DNA of 37,223 nt from a virus. The DNA lies in IMG/VR virus record IMGVR_UViG_3300047367_000059, positions 1-37,223 of that record. One strand, written 5' to 3'. Below are positions 1 through 8,154 of this stretch, one piece after another. Position 1 is the first letter of the stretch; each line of letters starts with the position of its first letter. The position numbers and the translations under genes were made by a program. The notes beneath the pieces were generated by a model that saw only the letters and a list, made by a program, of their open reading frames with translations, had not been told where the DNA came from and ran no database searches.

Positions 1-846
1 TCATCCAGCTTGACCGTCACCTGCCACTTGATAGTTATAAGGACTTGTAAACCCCATTGCTGGTGCGTCTGCTCCGTTACCACCTGAATTTGTTCCACCG
101 TATAAACGCATGCCGCCGCCATCGCCACCAGTAGCGGCTTTGTGATAGTTAAATCCTCCAGTGCTTCGATGAAATGATCCTATACCATAACCGCCCATAC
201 CGCCATACGCGACTCCGCCTCCTCCGCCAGCTTCAATAGAGCTTCGTTGCGTATTTCCATTGTAACCAGTTAAAACTGTTATATCTCCATTTTGGTTCAC
301 CCAATTAACATAGTTAGTACCGCCACCGATACCTCCACTGGAAGATGCACCAGGATTTTTTCCGCCATAGGCTGATAATATATAACTTGTAGGACTACTA
401 TAGTTGGGATCACCTGTATAACTTATGCGTGTGTCTCCACCGTCAGTTCCATTAACTTGATTAGTAGGATATATTTGACTTGCTCCGTTTACAGTTTCAA
501 AAGGAGAGTTTGTATTTTGATAGCCGCCTGTTCCTGCTTTACCTATTATGAAATAAAATGTTTCTCCAGGAGTTACAGTCAAGTTTTTTACATAGACGTA
601 TCCACCACCTCCGCCTCCGCCTCCGGATCCAGACGAGTAAAGTCCTTGTGCGCCACCGCCTCCAGCACCAATAGCGGATATATCTATACTAGTCACACCT
701 GCCGGCACTGTCCATGATTGATGAGAATTAATATTAGTTGTTTCTGTAAGGAACTCTACAGAACCTTCAGCAGTGCCGCCTGCACCTGCTCCAATTCCGC
801 CGTATGCTTTGACTGTTGCTGTACCTGTTGTGCTTATAATTGGCAT
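1..846 (-). CDS. Glycine-rich tail fibre tip / adhesin-like protein
   Basis: The protein has about 281 residues. It starts with a short Thr/Val-rich segment, followed by a domain that reads WTVPAGVTSIDISAIGAGGG and then runs of glycine (eight in a row near residue 85). Further glycine clusters follow, separated by aromatic and polar residues, up to the C-terminus. This matches the glycine-rich domain of phage tail proteins, and resembles in composition the polyglycine adhesins (gp38 type) at the tips of some T4-like long tail fibres. I infer receptor binding at the fibre tip. I chose the ATG at 846, because AAGGA lies six bases upstream; an in-frame TTG at 849 is less likely. The gene is complete, with its stop codon at bases 1-3. 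It lies nine bases after the preceding fibre gene and is the last gene of that operon in the window. Which sugar or protein it binds cannot be told. Confidence 0.6.
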   Translation of the reverse strand: MPIISTTGTATVKAYGGIGAGAGGTAEGSVEFLTETTNINSHQSWTVPAGVTSIDISAIGAGGGGAQGLYSSGSGGGGGGGGYVYVKNLTVTPGETFYFIIGKAGTGGYQNTNSPFETVNGASQIYPTNQVNGTDGGDTRISYTGDPNYSSPTSYILSAYGGKNPGASSSGGIGGGTNYVNWVNQNGDITVLTGYNGNTQRSSIEAGGGGGVAYGGMGGYGIGSFHRSTGGFNYHKAATGGDGGGMRLYGGTNSGGNGADAPAMGFTSPYNYQVAGDGQAG

Positions 847-855
847 CAAATATCC

Positions 856-2691
856 TTACGCAAATTGTGTCATTGTTCCAAAAACTTCAAATGTCGCTGA
901 GCCTGTTTTTACTACGCTAAAAGTATACCAATCTGTACTATTGGCATTACCAGCAGTTGGTGCTGAGCCACCTGACCACTGAGGTGTAACTGTGGTACCA
1001 TCAATTTGTACGGTGCTTATATAATAACCTGTAGATCCATTTTGAAATGACACTGCTAGTGTTCTAACTTGATTAGTAGATGTGCTACCATCAAATGTAG
1101 TGCCACTGTCTCCACTTATAAAAAGTGTTCTGTTGTTTTGTTGATCTACATTTAATCTTAAAATTTGATAATCGTTTGAATAGAAAACAATAGTACCAGC
1201 ATTGGTATTTGAAGTAGCTGACTCTTCTATTACAGATCCTATAAACTGATTTGATGATCCTGCACCTGCTGAGCCTGCTGTAAATAAAGATTTCCAAGAA
1301 CCATTTTCAGCAACAAACGTCTTATTGAGAGTGCTATCATAAACCATGTCACCGTCTGCTAGTGTAATTGCATTTCTATTTGTTGTTGATACGTTGTACA
1401 ATCTCAATGGACTCTGACTAACATGTACTCTACTGCTAGAATCAGCTTCTAGTGTAAGACTACTCGCACTTGATATAACAGGAGAACCTGATTGTGTACT
1501 TGTTATACTGCCCGTTATTGATAAGTCATCATCAACTATTACTGTTGAACCGCTACTGCTCATTGTACTGCCTGAGAAACTTATATCCCCAGTACTACCA
1601 CCGGATCCTATATCACTATAAGTTGTCCCGTCATTTGTAAACTCCCATTTATCTGTAGTTTCATTCCATCTTATATCAACGTTATCACTAGTTCCACGCT
1701 CTACTGCTATGCCTGCATTTTCTGTTGGAGTTCCAGTTACATCATTGTTAAGCACTACAATGTTATCGCTTACATTAAGTGTTGCTGTGTTTATTGTTGT
1801 TGTCGTACCATTAACTGTTAAATTTCCTGTGATGTTTAAAGCATCATTTATTGTAATAGATGATCCACTACTGCTCATAACACTACCACTAAAAGAAATG
1901 TCACCTGTACCAGATCCGCCAAGAATTTTTATAATACCTTTCATCGAACTATGAGCACCACAGTAATAATATAATTCATCCGGTGCATTCATCGGAGGTG
2001 TAAATCTAACTGTACTAGTTCCGCCGTTGTTAACTACTCCACCAACATAAAGTGCTCCGCCAGCACTGTTGACACTTTGAATTCTAAATGGGTGGTTTGC
2101 CGCAATATTAGTAAAATCGTATCTTACTCCTCTAGTAAGGTACAATGTTGGATTATTTTGACTACTAGTAAAAAAGTGATTATTTGTATCACTAAACACA
2201 TAGTTAGGAGACGAACTGCCAGATAAACTAAAAGTATATACAACACTGTTTCCATTAACATCTAAGTCACCACCGAGTTGCGGAGTTGCATCATCAACAA
2301 GATCATTCATACTACCGCCACCACCACTGCTGATAGTAATTGTTTTAGTTGCTCCTGTACCGCTAGCTGTAACACCTGTGCCAACAAAGTTAAGTGTAGT
2401 TGCATCAGTTGTAAGCGTTGAGCCTTCGTCTTGAATTGTTAATGTGCTTCCTGCGGCACTTGATGCCCACTTAAAACTTGTTGTAGCATGGTCATAAGAC
2501 AGTACTTTTCCATCGTCACTTGCTGATATTGCATCAACATCTTGTATGTCTTGTAAATGTACATCTACAATATTACCACTTGCTGTTAAGTCGGTGGTTT
2601 GTATCATATTTGCTACATATTTGACTCCACTACCATGTGTATAATCTTCACCTGCAAATTGAAAATCTGCCTTATCTCTTACTCTACTCAT
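856..2691 (-). CDS. Modular virion structural protein with cupredoxin-like domain
   Basis: This 611-residue, Ser/Thr/Gly-rich beta protein is probably a tail fibre or other appendage protein. Residues 1-125 contain a short module (IQDEG...TATGTGATKTITI type) also present in the next-but-one gene upstream. Residues about 150-257 form a cupredoxin-like domain: His200 in NHPFRI, then YYYCGAHSSM giving Cys244, His247 and Met250. These are the four positions of a type 1 copper site, with the C-x2-H-x2-M spacing seen in amicyanin. Residues 263-480 hold two repeats beginning GDISFSGS. The C-terminal part ends in a module (MVYDSTLNKTF...NGSWKSL) shared with the fibre protein at 10,569-11,288. Its ATG overlaps the upstream gene's stop (ATGA), so the two are translationally coupled. 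Structural role is inferred from composition and position; copper binding is inferred from residues only. Confidence 0.65.
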   Translation of the reverse strand: MSRVRDKADFQFAGEDYTHGSGVKYVANMIQTTDLTASGNIVDVHLQDIQDVDAISASDDGKVLSYDHATTSFKWASSAAGSTLTIQDEGSTLTTDATTLNFVGTGVTASGTGATKTITISSGGGGSMNDLVDDATPQLGGDLDVNGNSVVYTFSLSGSSSPNYVFSDTNNHFFTSSQNNPTLYLTRGVRYDFTNIAANHPFRIQSVNSAGGALYVGGVVNNGGTSTVRFTPPMNAPDELYYYCGAHSSMKGIIKILGGSGTGDISFSGSVMSSSGSSITINDALNITGNLTVNGTTTTINTATLNVSDNIVVLNNDVTGTPTENAGIAVERGTSDNVDIRWNETTDKWEFTNDGTTYSDIGSGGSTGDISFSGSTMSSSGSTVIVDDDLSITGSITSTQSGSPVISSASSLTLEADSSSRVHVSQSPLRLYNVSTTNRNAITLADGDMVYDSTLNKTFVAENGSWKSLFTAGSAGAGSSNQFIGSVIEESATSNTNAGTIVFYSNDYQILRLNVDQQNNRTLFISGDSGTTFDGSTSTNQVRTLAVSFQNGSTGYYISTVQIDGTTVTPQWSGGSAPTAGNANSTDWYTFSVVKTGSATFEVFGTMTQFA

Positions 2692-4199
2692 ACCGGTAAG
2701 TACCTTATATCTATTTGTTGTCCATTGAGTGGAGCACTAGCAAATGTTAATGTTGTTCCACTTACGCCGTAATCTGCAGGAGTTAAAATTAATCCGTCTA
2801 GTATTACTAATATACTATCAGCACTATGACCTCCTGGGATTGTATATTGTGCTAAACTACCATTTCCTATATATTGATCACTAGTATATGTTAAATCTAG
2901 TTTTGCATTTGTAACTGTTCCATCACTAGGAGCACCAATGTTGTTTAGTATACCATAACCTCTAGCTTCAACTATTTGACCGTTTTGTGGTGTGCCTCCT
3001 AGTGTAATAGTATTTCCACTTAGTGTTATATTACTATTAAGTTGAGGAATTCCATCTACAAAAACTTGTATGTTTGCTTTTGTACCAGGATTCTGACTGA
3101 GTGTGAATATGGCTGTTCCGCCATTTGCTGTAAATTCATCCACAAAACTATTTGTTGTGTTTAGGTTTTCGGCTGTAATCAATGACGGTACATAGTTACC
3201 AGCACTTTGATCGTAGACTAAAACTCTACCGCCTGCTAATCCAGTATTCACTACATCACTTAGATCATGTATACTCTTAGTGCCAAAATCAGTGTTAAAA
3301 GATCCAGTTGAATATGGATCACCTGGAATAAACTTTGAGTTTACATTATCCCAAACTATAATTTGACCATCGGTAATACTTGCTATATCTACATTAGATA
3401 AGTCTTCAATACCTTTTGTAGCGAAGTCTGTATCAAAATTAGTTGTTGCATATGGCACAGCTGGACGATAATGAGTAACGTCCCATACAAGCATGTCTCC
3501 TTGGTTTGGAGCATTAACACTATAGTCTACATCCGAAAGTGAATCGGTAGTGTGATTACTTAAATCGCTAACTTGACCTGTTACATTACCAGTTAAATTT
3601 CCATGTACTCTAGCAACATTAAGTTCTTTATTTAAATTCCAACGATCATCTGATGTTGTATATGTAAATGTAGCATTTGCACCATCAACTGTGATGCCTG
3701 CGCCATCTGCCGCGGCTGACGAACCTGCACCACTAGCTATAGTAATATTAAGGTCATCTACGTCTAATTGGGTACTATTTATAGTGGTGGTTGAACCATT
3801 AACGGTAAGATTACCGTCAATGACTGCATTACCTGACATATGCAAGTCTTTCCACTTTAGTGTTGTGCTACCTATGTCTCTTAAATTAGTTTGATCAGGT
3901 AAAAGATCAGTTGCAAAAGAGGATCCAACAGTTGCGTTAATTGTAAGTTGGTCATTAGCATCATCATAGTTGATTGTAATATTGTTACCAGCTTGTAGTA
4001 ATGACCCAACTCTATCATCAATGCTTTCGTTAGATGCATACAAGTTACTTGTACCTTGCGGTACATCATCACTGTCAAATGCAGTATTAACACGGATCAA
4101 TGCTTCCCAACTTCCAGAAGTTGAATTAAACTGCCAGCCTCTGCCTAGTGCTACGAATGTTTGTCCATTGGTTGGATTTGTAGGAAAATTTATTGCCAT
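2688..4199 (-). CDS. Tail fibre-like structural protein
   Basis: This 503-residue protein begins MAINFPTNPTNGQTF, a common opening for phage fibre and appendage proteins, with a motif GRGWQFNSTSGSWEAL that reports the same fold as the NGSAW modules in the neighbouring genes. The middle holds an LTVNG-TTTIN module like that in the gene at 856-2691, then three repeats of the type LSDV...GDMLVWD. The C-terminus carries two copies of an about 70-residue module (F-T-A-N-G-G...VFVDGIPQ...PQNGQIVEARGYG and GNGSLAQYTI...ILDGLIL...PLNGQQIDIRY). It has no enzyme motif. A start at 4199 is plausible, with GAGAT seven bases upstream. It lies between two other fibre-like genes with a nine-base gap upstream and a four-base overlap downstream. 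I infer an appendage role; the position within the fibre is unknown. Confidence 0.6.
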   Translation of the reverse strand: MAINFPTNPTNGQTFVALGRGWQFNSTSGSWEALIRVNTAFDSDDVPQGTSNLYASNESIDDRVGSLLQAGNNITINYDDANDQLTINATVGSSFATDLLPDQTNLRDIGSTTLKWKDLHMSGNAVIDGNLTVNGSTTTINSTQLDVDDLNITIASGAGSSAAADGAGITVDGANATFTYTTSDDRWNLNKELNVARVHGNLTGNVTGQVSDLSNHTTDSLSDVDYSVNAPNQGDMLVWDVTHYRPAVPYATTNFDTDFATKGIEDLSNVDIASITDGQIIVWDNVNSKFIPGDPYSTGSFNTDFGTKSIHDLSDVVNTGLAGGRVLVYDQSAGNYVPSLITAENLNTTNSFVDEFTANGGTAIFTLSQNPGTKANIQVFVDGIPQLNSNITLSGNTITLGGTPQNGQIVEARGYGILNNIGAPSDGTVTNAKLDLTYTSDQYIGNGSLAQYTIPGGHSADSILVILDGLILTPADYGVSGTTLTFASAPLNGQQIDIRYLPV

Positions 4200-4208
4200 G
4201 TTATCTCA

Positions 4209-7200
4209 TTATGCTCCAGTTCCACCATTTAGTGCTTTTACAACTGTGGCTAATCTATCAACTGCTTCTTCAATAGTTGTTGGTGCAGTGCCGTTCCAAT
4301 CAGATGTTACTGCTGGTGAATAAGTGTAACTGCTGGAAAATCCTAATTGTCCATTACCATCTGTTTTTAAAAATTGATTAGCTGTTCCGTCCGAAGTTGG
4401 AAAGTTCATTCCGCTTAAAACAATAATGCCCGGACCATTAGGTTGAATTACAATATTACCACTGCTAGAACTTACAATGCTGTTTCCGTTAACATCTAAA
4501 TCTCCACCAAGTTGTGGTGTAGTATCAAGTAATAGATCCGCAAGTCCTGCTGTAAAGTATTTGTTTGTTGAGCCTTCAGGTAAGTCATCTGTATTAACTT
4601 GATTTGTTCCTGTACCAAAATCAATGTGTGTATCATTAATGCTATTAGCAGTTGGTGTGAACACAGGAGTTACTGTGCTTATGCTTGTTATATGTCCTTC
4701 TGCATCTACAACAATCGCCGGAATAAGTGTTCCTGCTCCATAAGAACCAGCAGTTACACCACTATTGCCACTGTGTACATTAGCACCGTTAATTTGTGTT
4801 GCACCTGTTGCATAATCTATTGTAAATTTGTTTAAGCTGGCTCCAAATGCAAGATCTCCGCTTGCGTCAATTTGCATACGCTGAACACCTGCTGTAAAAA
4901 AGTCTATTTCATCATTGTCAACACCTGATTCAAATGCAATTCTCGTGTCACCGTCACTGTCTTCGGTTGCTTCTGTTCCTGCTAATAGTTTTTGCCATCC
5001 ATTTCCGCCACCATGATAAAATTCCATGCCATGAATAGATGTATTGTATCTGAACATACCTTGTGTAAGTCCTTGAGCACCAGTAGGTCTCTGTGCAGTA
5101 GTTCCCATTGGTCCTACAAATGCTCCTGTGCCTACTGCACTTAATGTTGCACCTGTCCAAGTTAATGTACTATCACCAACTAATTTACCGTTAACATTTG
5201 CATAAGGAATTTGTGTTGAAACTACATTTTGAGCTGTTAAGCTAGTAGCTTCTAAGTTACCTGATCCGTCAATACTAATTAATGTGTGGTTTGATAATCC
5301 TAGTTGTGGAAGTGTAATAGCAACTATCTCACCAGTAATGATAACATCAATTTGATCGCCGTTTTGTGGTGTTGATTGAAAGGTAATTATTCCATTTGTT
5401 TCAGTGTAGTCGTTTGTGTTTTGCATCAACACACCGTTTAAAAACACCATGCTAATAGTTCCATCGCCTGCATTAGGATCAAAGACTGTCTGTGATCCAT
5501 TAGCTGTAAAGTTTACAGGAATAAAACCTGTGTCAGCACCACTAACAACAGATATCCATTCACCGCCTGTGTATACATAAAGTTCAGCAGTAGTACCCGT
5601 ATCAAACCAAAGGTCACCAGAAACAACACCAACAGTTGGTGCATTATTTTGATAATAAGCTGTTCCGCTACCTTGTGCAATAGTTTGGAATGTTGCATTA
5701 CCTTGAGCGTCTAATACTGGAACTTGCCCAGTTGTGCCTCTAGCAGTTGGCAGTTTATAAAATGTTGCACTGTTAGGATCACCAATTATAAAGTCACCAT
5801 TGCTGTCTATTCTTGCACGTTCAGTACCTGCTGTAGTAAAACGTATTTTATCTTCGTCTGCTACAGTTTCGACTTTAATATGTGTATCAGCATCTTGGTC
5901 AATAATTGCATCGCCTGTGCCTCCACCGCCGCTACCTGTAATAGTAATAGTTTTAGTTGCGCCTGTGCCTGTTGCAGTAACACCAGGTCCTACAAAATTA
6001 ATTGTAGTAGCCGCAGTAGTTAAACTTGTACCTTCATCTTGAATAGTAATTGTACCGCCTACAGTACCCCAACTATAATCTGTACCATCATATATTAATG
6101 CTTGTCCAGTCGAAGCAGTGTTTAGATTTAAGTGTGTATCTACATCTGCATCAGTATATCCAGCATTGCTTACCCAATCATAATCACTGCCATTCCAACT
6201 TAGTACTTCGCCAATTTGTGCTGTAGCTTGATTTAAATGTGAGTCTACATCGCTATCGCCATATTGTGCCGCACCAGAAATAGTAATTTTATCTGTAATA
6301 GCATCTGTGGTAATTGATATTCCAGTTCCTGCCACTAGTGTAAGTGTATCTCCTACTTGATCTGCTTCTACAGTAGTTTGTCCTGCTACTGCGATTTTAT
6401 CAAATACATTTTGAGAACCTCCACTAACATCAAATCTTATACTATCGTTGTTTGAATTAGTTGTAATAGTCATGCCAGTACCAGCAATCATTGTAATGGT
6501 ATCTGCAACGTTATCTGCAATAATTGTATTTTGTCCACTAACTGCAACTTTATCAAATACGTTTTGTGCAGTTCCGCCACCACCACCTACTGTTTGTACT
6601 GTAATTTCATTAGTAGTGTTGTTGGTTGTAATTTGAATACCAGTACCGCCAACAAATGTTATATCATCAGTTGTACTAGTTGCTGTAATGTCTGGTTGTC
6701 CACTTACTTTTACAGTGTTAAACAAGTTTTGTTCAGGAGCATCAATAGTAAGTGATCCAGTAGCATTGTCAGTTGTGAGTGTAACTCCGCTACCAGCAAC
6801 AAATGTAAGTGTATCTTCAGCTATGTCAGCAATAATATCGTTTTGCCCATTAACTGCGATAGTTTTAAATGCTTCTGTTACAGGAGGTGTTGTGCCTACT
6901 TCTACCCAAGCTGTACCATTATATACTTCTGCTTTGTTAGTTGTTGTGCTAAAACGTAACATACCTGTTTGTGCAGTACCAGGTCTTTCAGCATCTGTAC
7001 CTTGAGGCAGAATAAAAGATTGTGTACTTGTACTAGCATCTATAGTGCCACTAAGAAATAAATTTTTCCATGCTTTACCAGTAACACCTAAACTAAAAGT
7101 ATCATCTCCGTTTGGTATAAGACTGTTATTGAACTCTGCATTGATATTGATGTTATCTGTATCAGCATCACCAATAGTAATATTGCCACCAATACTAACA

Positions 7201-7559
7201 TTACCTTTAATCTCAGCATCACCTTCAACGGTAAATTTACCAGTATCATCTATGCTTGCACGTTCTGTATTAACTGTGAAGAATTTAATAGTGTCATTGT
7301 CTAGAGGATTATCTACTTCAATAAACGTATCTTGGTCAGCATCAGTTACGCCGCCAATGTTTTGCCAGGCTGAGCCGTTGTAACCTTCGAATCTATTAAG
7401 TTGTGTATTAAATCTAAGTTGACCTGTTGCAACTGCCGCACCTTGAGGTCGTTGAGCTGTATTACCAACAGGTATCTTAATACTCCCGTTGGTATTAATG
7501 TTTAATGTACCACTCTGGGTGGTAATCCTATCTCTTTGATGATCTAAATTTAATGCCAT
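4209..7559 (-). CDS. Large tail fibre-like protein with tandem repeats
   Basis: The largest fibre-like protein of the cluster (1,116 residues) opens with MALNLDHQRDRITTQSGTLN and an NTAQRP...LRFNTQLNRFEGYNGSAW module. This RP-LRF-YNG-W module recurs twice more (about residues 190-220 and 820-860). Residues about 228-432 contain four tandem copies of an approximately 50-residue repeat of the type VFDKVAVSGQNTIIAD...AGTGMTITTN. Later come an IQDEG/ATGTGATKTITI module, an FTANGSQTVF...VFLNGVL...PQNGDQIDV module, and a DTTPQLGGDLDVNGNSI motif shared with the gene at 856-2691. Such repeats usually build a fibrous shaft. I infer a long or proximal fibre component. Its ribosome binding site (GAGAG) lies inside the hairpin at 7564-7602. 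No catalytic residues are evident. Confidence 0.65.
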   Translation of the reverse strand: MALNLDHQRDRITTQSGTLNINTNGSIKIPVGNTAQRPQGAAVATGQLRFNTQLNRFEGYNGSAWQNIGGVTDADQDTFIEVDNPLDNDTIKFFTVNTERASIDDTGKFTVEGDAEIKGNVSIGGNITIGDADTDNININAEFNNSLIPNGDDTFSLGVTGKAWKNLFLSGTIDASTSTQSFILPQGTDAERPGTAQTGMLRFSTTTNKAEVYNGTAWVEVGTTPPVTEAFKTIAVNGQNDIIADIAEDTLTFVAGSGVTLTTDNATGSLTIDAPEQNLFNTVKVSGQPDITATSTTDDITFVGGTGIQITTNNTTNEITVQTVGGGGGTAQNVFDKVAVSGQNTIIADNVADTITMIAGTGMTITTNSNNDSIRFDVSGGSQNVFDKIAVAGQTTVEADQVGDTLTLVAGTGISITTDAITDKITISGAAQYGDSDVDSHLNQATAQIGEVLSWNGSDYDWVSNAGYTDADVDTHLNLNTASTGQALIYDGTDYSWGTVGGTITIQDEGTSLTTAATTINFVGPGVTATGTGATKTITITGSGGGGTGDAIIDQDADTHIKVETVADEDKIRFTTAGTERARIDSNGDFIIGDPNSATFYKLPTARGTTGQVPVLDAQGNATFQTIAQGSGTAYYQNNAPTVGVVSGDLWFDTGTTAELYVYTGGEWISVVSGADTGFIPVNFTANGSQTVFDPNAGDGTISMVFLNGVLMQNTNDYTETNGIITFQSTPQNGDQIDVIITGEIVAITLPQLGLSNHTLISIDGSGNLEATSLTAQNVVSTQIPYANVNGKLVGDSTLTWTGATLSAVGTGAFVGPMGTTAQRPTGAQGLTQGMFRYNTSIHGMEFYHGGGNGWQKLLAGTEATEDSDGDTRIAFESGVDNDEIDFFTAGVQRMQIDASGDLAFGASLNKFTIDYATGATQINGANVHSGNSGVTAGSYGAGTLIPAIVVDAEGHITSISTVTPVFTPTANSINDTHIDFGTGTNQVNTDDLPEGSTNKYFTAGLADLLLDTTPQLGGDLDVNGNSIVSSSSGNIVIQPNGPGIIVLSGMNFPTSDGTANQFLKTDGNGQLGFSSSYTYSPAVTSDWNGTAPTTIEEAVDRLATVVKALNGGTGA

Positions 7560-7563
7560 GCAT

Positions 7564-7602
7564 GTCTCTCACAACTGTTTTATATATTTAGTTGTTTGAG
7601 AC
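7564..7602 (-). promoter_or_regulatory. Inverted repeat covering the ribosome binding site of the large fibre gene
   Basis: The arms are GTCTC plus ACAACT (7564-7576) and AGTTGT plus GAGAC (7590-7602), with a two-base internal mismatch and a 13-base AT-rich loop. On the minus strand the hairpin begins within the last codons and stop of the heme oxygenase gene and ends one base before the region just upstream of the fibre start at 7559, so GAGAG, the only Shine-Dalgarno-like sequence, is in the stem. No U-run follows, so it is not a standard terminator. A translational control or RNA-processing role is inferred. Confidence 0.4.
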
Positions 7603-8121
7603 CGACATTTGTTGGAAAAGCTCAGTAGCAAAGTCAAAGCAAATTTTAGCTTCGTCTGCCATACTGTCATCTAATTTTGTACGAATTCTATCTTTGAGTA
7701 CACTGACTTCTTCGTCAAACTGATACATGGTTCCTGCACCAGGAGTGCGTTTAGCAATCATTTGTCCTCCACTTAAATCTCCCATATGACGTACATATAT
7801 GTGTGCCATAAGTTTATTAGGGTCATCTTTGATAGATAACAAATGATTAGAATAACTTTCGACTACAGGATATATCGTTGGTTTATAATCTGTAAGCTGT
7901 GCTTCTAGTTCTAATATATCAGCATGTATTTTTGGAGCAATAATTACATCAGTTAGTCCGTGTAATTTTGCAAAGTTCTCTAAGAGATTGTATTGAGGAT
8001 GTTGATTATGTAGGAAATCACAGTAACGATTGGCACTGATGCCGCCCATTAGTTCTTTCACAAAGTCTTGCCTTTCAGCATTTTTGTGATGTTCCCATGT
8101 TAGTTCTTTAAGATTACTCAT
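7588..8121 (-). CDS. ho1: Heme oxygenase (biliverdin-forming)
   Basis: Heme oxygenase opens heme to biliverdin, CO and Fe2+ using reduced ferredoxin and O2. The 177-residue protein has the expected features: an N-terminal helix with H-x2-A-E (His12-Lys-Asn-Ala-Glu16), where His12 is the likely proximal heme ligand, and the distal-helix signature GDLSGGQ in HMGDLSGGQMIAKR (about residues 112-125). It is shorter than typical bacterial or plant enzymes (about 210-240), as phage versions tend to be. Heme oxygenase genes are known in marine T4-like phages, where they were linked to bilin synthesis. Here no bilin reductase gene (pcyA, pebA/B, pebS) is in the window, and it lies among fibre genes. 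It has no clear Shine-Dalgarno; a promoter-like sequence lies so close that the mRNA may be almost leaderless. Confidence 0.92.
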   Translation of the reverse strand: MSNLKELTWEHHKNAERQDFVKELMGGISANRYCDFLHNQHPQYNLLENFAKLHGLTDVIIAPKIHADILELEAQLTDYKPTIYPVVESYSNHLLSIKDDPNKLMAHIYVRHMGDLSGGQMIAKRTPGAGTMYQFDEEVSVLKDRIRTKLDDSMADEAKICFDFATELFQQMSVSNN

Positions 8122-8126
8122 ACTTT

Positions 8127-8154
8127 AATGTAGCACACTTCTTAAATTTGTCAA
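8127..8154 (-). promoter_or_regulatory. Candidate sigma70-type promoter for heme oxygenase
   Basis: Reading the minus strand, TTGACA (8154-8149) is followed after 16 bases by TACATT (8132-8127). The -35 is perfect and the -10 has four of six matches. It overlaps the stop codon of the subtilase gene. The expected transcription start falls at or within a base or two of the heme oxygenase ATG (8121-8119), which would make the transcript leaderless. Sequence match only. Confidence 0.4.

Noticed and set aside
5724-6042. Cysteine- and valine-rich open frames opposite the large fibre gene
   Set aside because: Shadows of repetitive Thr/Ala/Val/Gly codons; no start signals and no domain-like features.
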